A DNA stretch of 53,519 bases, from the NCBI GenBank assembly GCA_035449045.1, contig DAOTKC010000008.1, positions 1 through 53,519 of the forward strand. Reading direction: 5' to 3'. Shown here piece by piece: positions 50,462 through 53,519 of the stretch (its first letter is position 1; every line of letters begins with the position of its first letter). Position numbers and translations under genes: made by a program. The DNA comes from DAOTKC01 sp035449045 (GTDB lineage Bacteria > Bacillota > Clostridia > Christensenellales > CAG-917). Below the pieces are notes generated by a model. It saw only the letters and a program-made list of their open reading frames with translations, was not told where the DNA came from and searched no databases.

Positions 50462-52879
50462 ATGGGAAAATATGAAAGCTTGATAAAAGAAATGACCTTG
50501 GAAGAAAAGGCGTCGCTGCTTTCGGGCGCGACCTTTTGGCTGACTCGAAAGATAGACCGACTCGGCGTGCCACAGGTTTGGATGGCCGACGGCCCTCACG
50601 GCCTTAGAAAGGAACAGGCGTCGGCGGGCACCAACATAATGAAGCCGACCGAGCCCGCGACGTGCTTCCCCACCGCCGTCACCACGGCAAGCTCGTGGGA
50701 CCCCGACCTGCTCTATAAGATGGGCGAAGCCATCGCCGAGGAAGCCCTTCACTACGACGTTACAACCGTGCTGGGGCCGGGCGTCAACATAAAGCGTAGC
50801 CCGCTCTGCGGCAGAAACTTTGAATATTTTTCGGAGGACCCCTACCTTGCCGGCGAAATGGCGACGGCGTGGGTCCACGGCCTTCAGTCCAAGGGAGTGG
50901 GCGCCTCCTTGAAGCACTACGCCGGAAACAACCAGGAATACATAAGAATGTCGATTGACGCTCGTATAGACGAGCGGACGCTCCGCGAAATCTATCTGCC
51001 CGCCTTTGAAGCCACCGTCAAAAAGGCGCAGCCCTATCAGGTGATGTGCAGTTACAACCGCTTAAACGGCACATATCTTTCCGACAACAAGCGCATGCTG
51101 ACCGACATTTTAAGAGACGAGTGGGGCTTCAATGGTATAGTCGTCAGCGACTGGGGCGCCGTCAACGACAGAGTGGCGGGCGTCCTCGCCGGCCTCGATC
51201 TCGAAATGCCGGGCAACGGCGGGCTGAATGACAGAGTTGTCGTCAAGGCCGTGAAAGAGGGCCGGCTTTCCGAAGCCGACGTCGACGTCATCGTCGAGCG
51301 TATGCTGGATTATATCTTTAAATGCAAGGCGGCCGAAAAACCCGACTACAAATGTGATTTCGCGGCTCATCACAATCTGGCGAGAAAGGTTGCGGCGGAA
51401 TCGGCCGTGCTCCTCAAGAACAACGGCGCGCTTCCGCTTGAAAAATCCGACAAAATCGCCGTCATAGGAAGGCTGGCCGAGGAAGTGCGTTATCAAGGCT
51501 CGGGTAGCTCTCACATCAACCCCAAGAATTTGAGGAACTTCCTTTCCGTCCTCGACGAAAACGGCGTTTCTTTCAGTTACGCGCGAGGTTACGGCTTCAA
51601 GGGCGACGGATTCAGTCAAAAGCTCATTGACGAAGCGGTAGAGGCGGCAAAAGATGCCGATAAGGTCATCGTCTTTGCCGGCCTAACCTCAATATATGAA
51701 AGCGAAGGCTTCGACCGCTCTCACATCGAGATGCCCGCCGGCCACCTCAAGCTCATCGAGGCGCTTTCCAAGAGAAACCGCAACATAATCGTCGTGCTGA
51801 TGGGCGGCTCGCCCGTCGCGCTTCCCTTTATCGGCCGCGTCAACGCGCTGCTCAATATGTATTTGGGCGGCGAAGCGGTTGCCGAGGCGGCATACGACCT
51901 TCTTACGGGAGCCGTCAACCCTTCGGGCAAGCTCGCCGAAACCTATCCCGTTAAAAATTCCGACAACATCAGCCACACTCACTTCCCGATGGGGCCGAGG
52001 ACGGTGGAATACCGCGAGGGCATCTTCGTCGGCTATCGTTATTTCGACACGGCGGGAGTGCCGGTGCAGTTCCCCTTCGGCTTCGGGCTCTCCTACACCG
52101 AGTTCGAATATTCCGACTTCAAACTCTCAAAGAGCGAAATTGACGAGGGCGAAGAACTGACCGCCACCTTTAAAGTTAAGAACATAGGCATGCGCGACGG
52201 CGCCGAAATCGCCCAAATTTATGTTCACGACGCCGAAAGCACGCTGTTTAAAGCCGAAAAAGAGCTTCGCGGCTTTAAGAAAGTGTTCTTGAAAGCGGGC
52301 GAAGAAAAAGAGGTCTCCATCACGCTGGAGCCCCGCGCCTTCCAATACTACAACGTCCTCATCAAGGATTGGCACGTCGAGAGCGGCGAGTTCAAAATCA
52401 TGCTGGCGTCATCCTCCCGTGATATAAAGCAGGTTGAAAGCGTCTATGTCAAGTCAAAAAACCCCAACGCGCCCATTCCCGACTATCGCGAGAGCGCGCC
52501 CGCTTATTACGACATCAAAAAAGCGGGAGATATCTTAAAGGAGCAGTTCAAGGCGGTTTATGGTGGCGAGCTCCCCGAAAACACTCCGATTAAAAAAGGC
52601 GAATTCGACGTCAATTCAACTGTGCAGGACATCGCCGCGGTCAGGCTGGGACGCTTTATCCGCGGGCTGCTTTCCACAGGCGCCAAGCTCATTGCGGGCA
52701 AGACAGAAAACAAGGATATGGTCATCCGCTCGGTGGACTATATGCCCGTTAGAAGCTTTTCGAGCTTTACCGGCGGGCTGCTCTCGATGATGACGGTGAG
52801 AGGTCTTGTCGATATGCTGAACGGCACCAAGGGCGGCTTCAGAAAATTCTTGAGAGGCTTCAAAAAGTGCAATAAATAG
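50462..52879 (+). CDS. glycoside hydrolase family 3 enzyme (beta-glucosidase-like)
   Basis: An 805-residue cytoplasmic GH3 enzyme without a signal peptide that releases terminal sugars from beta-linked oligosaccharides. The (beta/alpha)8 domain carries KHYAGNNQE and the nucleophile Asp230 in VVSDWGAVND. The sandwich domain follows (VFAGLTSIYESEGFDRSHIE, with candidate acid/base residues), then PFGFGLSYTEFEYSDFKLS and a fibronectin-III-like domain. A further C-terminal extension of about 120 residues ends in GGFRKFLRGFKKCNK and resembles extensions of other Clostridia GH3 proteins. TAGGAG precedes ATG 50462. Substrate is probably a plant- or host-derived oligosaccharide; no transporter is adjacent. 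Confidence 0.92.
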   Translation: MGKYESLIKEMTLEEKASLLSGATFWLTRKIDRLGVPQVWMADGPHGLRKEQASAGTNIMKPTEPATCFPTAVTTASSWDPDLLYKMGEAIAEEALHYDVTTVLGPGVNIKRSPLCGRNFEYFSEDPYLAGEMATAWVHGLQSKGVGASLKHYAGNNQEYIRMSIDARIDERTLREIYLPAFEATVKKAQPYQVMCSYNRLNGTYLSDNKRMLTDILRDEWGFNGIVVSDWGAVNDRVAGVLAGLDLEMPGNGGLNDRVVVKAVKEGRLSEADVDVIVERMLDYIFKCKAAEKPDYKCDFAAHHNLARKVAAESAVLLKNNGALPLEKSDKIAVIGRLAEEVRYQGSGSSHINPKNLRNFLSVLDENGVSFSYARGYGFKGDGFSQKLIDEAVEAAKDADKVIVFAGLTSIYESEGFDRSHIEMPAGHLKLIEALSKRNRNIIVVLMGGSPVALPFIGRVNALLNMYLGGEAVAEAAYDLLTGAVNPSGKLAETYPVKNSDNISHTHFPMGPRTVEYREGIFVGYRYFDTAGVPVQFPFGFGLSYTEFEYSDFKLSKSEIDEGEELTATFKVKNIGMRDGAEIAQIYVHDAESTLFKAEKELRGFKKVFLKAGEEKEVSITLEPRAFQYYNVLIKDWHVESGEFKIMLASSSRDIKQVESVYVKSKNPNAPIPDYRESAPAYYDIKKAGDILKEQFKAVYGGELPENTPIKKGEFDVNSTVQDIAAVRLGRFIRGLLSTGAKLIAGKTENKDMVIRSVDYMPVRSFSSFTGGLLSMMTVRGLVDMLNGTKGGFRKFLRGFKKCNK

Positions 52880-52991
52880 CCCGATTTTATTACTCTTGCT
52901 TAAAAAATCATTAGAGATAAAGTTATGATTAAAAGCTCTTGAGGATAAAAACTCTAATTATAACCTTCTAAATCAAAAATGTTCCAAATTA

Positions 52992-53016
52992 AAAACCGCT
53001 CAAGCCGAGCGGTTTT
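52992..53016. terminator. bidirectional terminator between GH3 and the PepSY-like gene
   Basis: AAAACCGCTC-AAGCC-GAGCGGTTTT, a 10-bp stem with A and T runs serving both convergent genes. Confidence 0.85.
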
Positions 53017-53063
53017 ATAATTTTAAACTGTCTATTGTCGGATGTGGCGTTTGATTTTTGACA

Positions 53064-53519
53064 TTATTTCTTTGTCAGCACGTTGCCGTTGGCGGGATCA
53101 AGGAGCAGCGCCCAAAAACTGTTGTTCTCGCCAATAAATGAGACATACCAAAAATAAGGCGAGTCCTGCGTTTTGGTATCGCGCACAAACTTGACGTAAA
53201 TTTCGCGCGGCAACACACCGTCCGTCTTTTCCGATTCGATGCGGTCCTTAAACTCCTTTTCGGCTATGTTGAGGGCATCTTTCCAGCTCAAAAGGTCTTT
53301 AAGCTTATTTTCGAGCGTGACAATCTCGCTGACCTCTCCCCTCGTGATGGTAATATTGCCGATGGAGCCTTTGACGGCGGTCAGGTCGATGTTGGACGTG
53401 AGACAGTTGCCGAATATGTTTTCGGAGAGCGTGCCGTTGATAACGGTATCGCCCGCGCTCAAACTGAAGGTATACTCGCCGGAAAGGTCGGCCTTGAGCG
53501 GAATGACGTTTATCTCGGT
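53064..53519 (-). CDS. PepSY-like protein, C-terminal part only
   Basis: An open frame enters from the right edge (TEINVIPLKADLSGEYTFSL...) and ends at 53064 after 151 visible residues; no start lies in the window. The region SWKDALNIAEKEFKDRIESE and the final block SPYFWYVSFIGENNSFWALL, then LDPANGNVLTKK, match the usual layout of PepSY domains (alternating charged helix, then a strand pair ending in an Asp-x3-Gly-x-Val turn). PepSY proteins are commonly exported peptidase inhibitors or lipoproteins. Family match is by pattern, not certainty. It is closed by the shared terminator. Confidence 0.6.
   Translation of the reverse strand, partial: TEINVIPLKADLSGEYTFSLSAGDTVINGTLSENIFGNCLTSNIDLTAVKGSIGNITITRGEVSEIVTLENKLKDLLSWKDALNIAEKEFKDRIESEKTDGVLPREIYVKFVRDTKTQDSPYFWYVSFIGENNSFWALLLDPANGNVLTKK

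Noticed and set aside
1..53519. CRISPR array, prophage, insertion sequence or defence island
   Set aside because: No regularly spaced repeats, transposase, integrase, Cas or restriction gene was found on either strand.

Overview
The window reads as chromosomal DNA of a low-to-mid GC, Gram-positive-type anaerobe, most likely an uncultured member of the Clostridia (Bacillota). The evidence is a large SRP RNA with an Alu domain, strong GGAGG-type ribosome binding sites, consensus TTGACA/TATAAT promoters, a Clostridia-style isc operon (iscR-iscS-iscU), many lipobox lipoproteins, and a ParC/ParE-type topoisomerase pair. The species assignment is inference. I see no insertion sequence, prophage, integrase, CRISPR array or rRNA. 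About 37 protein genes fill the window; roughly three quarters lie on the minus strand, as expected for one replichore arm.

Layout. 0-6 kb (minus): parE, parC and the start of a DUF1846 gene. 6-12.7 kb: a serine lipase-like hydrolase, murG, hemW, lepA, a LUD-domain protein and a glycerophosphodiesterase. 12.8-15.1 kb (minus): iscR-iscS-iscU plus an unreported 46-residue membrane-type protein. 15.4-19.8 kb: an RlmI-like methyltransferase and ileS (minus), with the SRP RNA gene diverging from ileS through back-to-back promoters. 19.9-27.8 kb (minus): a small lipoprotein, an orphan MazF/EndoA toxin under a palindromic operator, a PIG-L deacetylase, a 763-residue lipoprotein, and an FtsX/MacB-type ABC permease with its ATPase. 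28-30.4 kb: a membrane-anchored LCAT-like hydrolase, a degenerate methyltransferase-like protein and tRNA-Glu(CTC). 30.5-36.5 kb (minus): a lipoprotein with a C-terminal membrane helix, co-transcribed with a 1562-residue exported protein carrying two calcineurin-type phosphoesterase domains, under a perfect consensus promoter. 36.6-38.6 kb: an exported M23 peptidase and a TIM-barrel isomerase. 38.8-46.4 kb (minus): a heterodimeric ABC exporter, proA, an RluA-type pseudouridine synthase and an acyl-CoA synthetase. 46.4-53.5 kb: an XRE regulator, the pgsA-valS operon, a cytoplasmic GH3 glycosidase and the C-terminal part of a PepSY-like protein.

The genes split into conserved information processing and Fe-S/lipid/envelope housekeeping, and a less familiar exported layer (four lipoproteins or anchored hydrolases, the double phosphoesterase, the ABC/lipoprotein/PIG-L cluster). 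I did not find a clear-cut new defence or mobile system. The most rewarding novelties are the double-phosphoesterase/lipoprotein operon, the autoregulation-like operator on an antitoxin-less mazF, a probable leaderless lepA mRNA, the unreported small protein in the isc operon, and several unexplained palindromes and leader hairpins.
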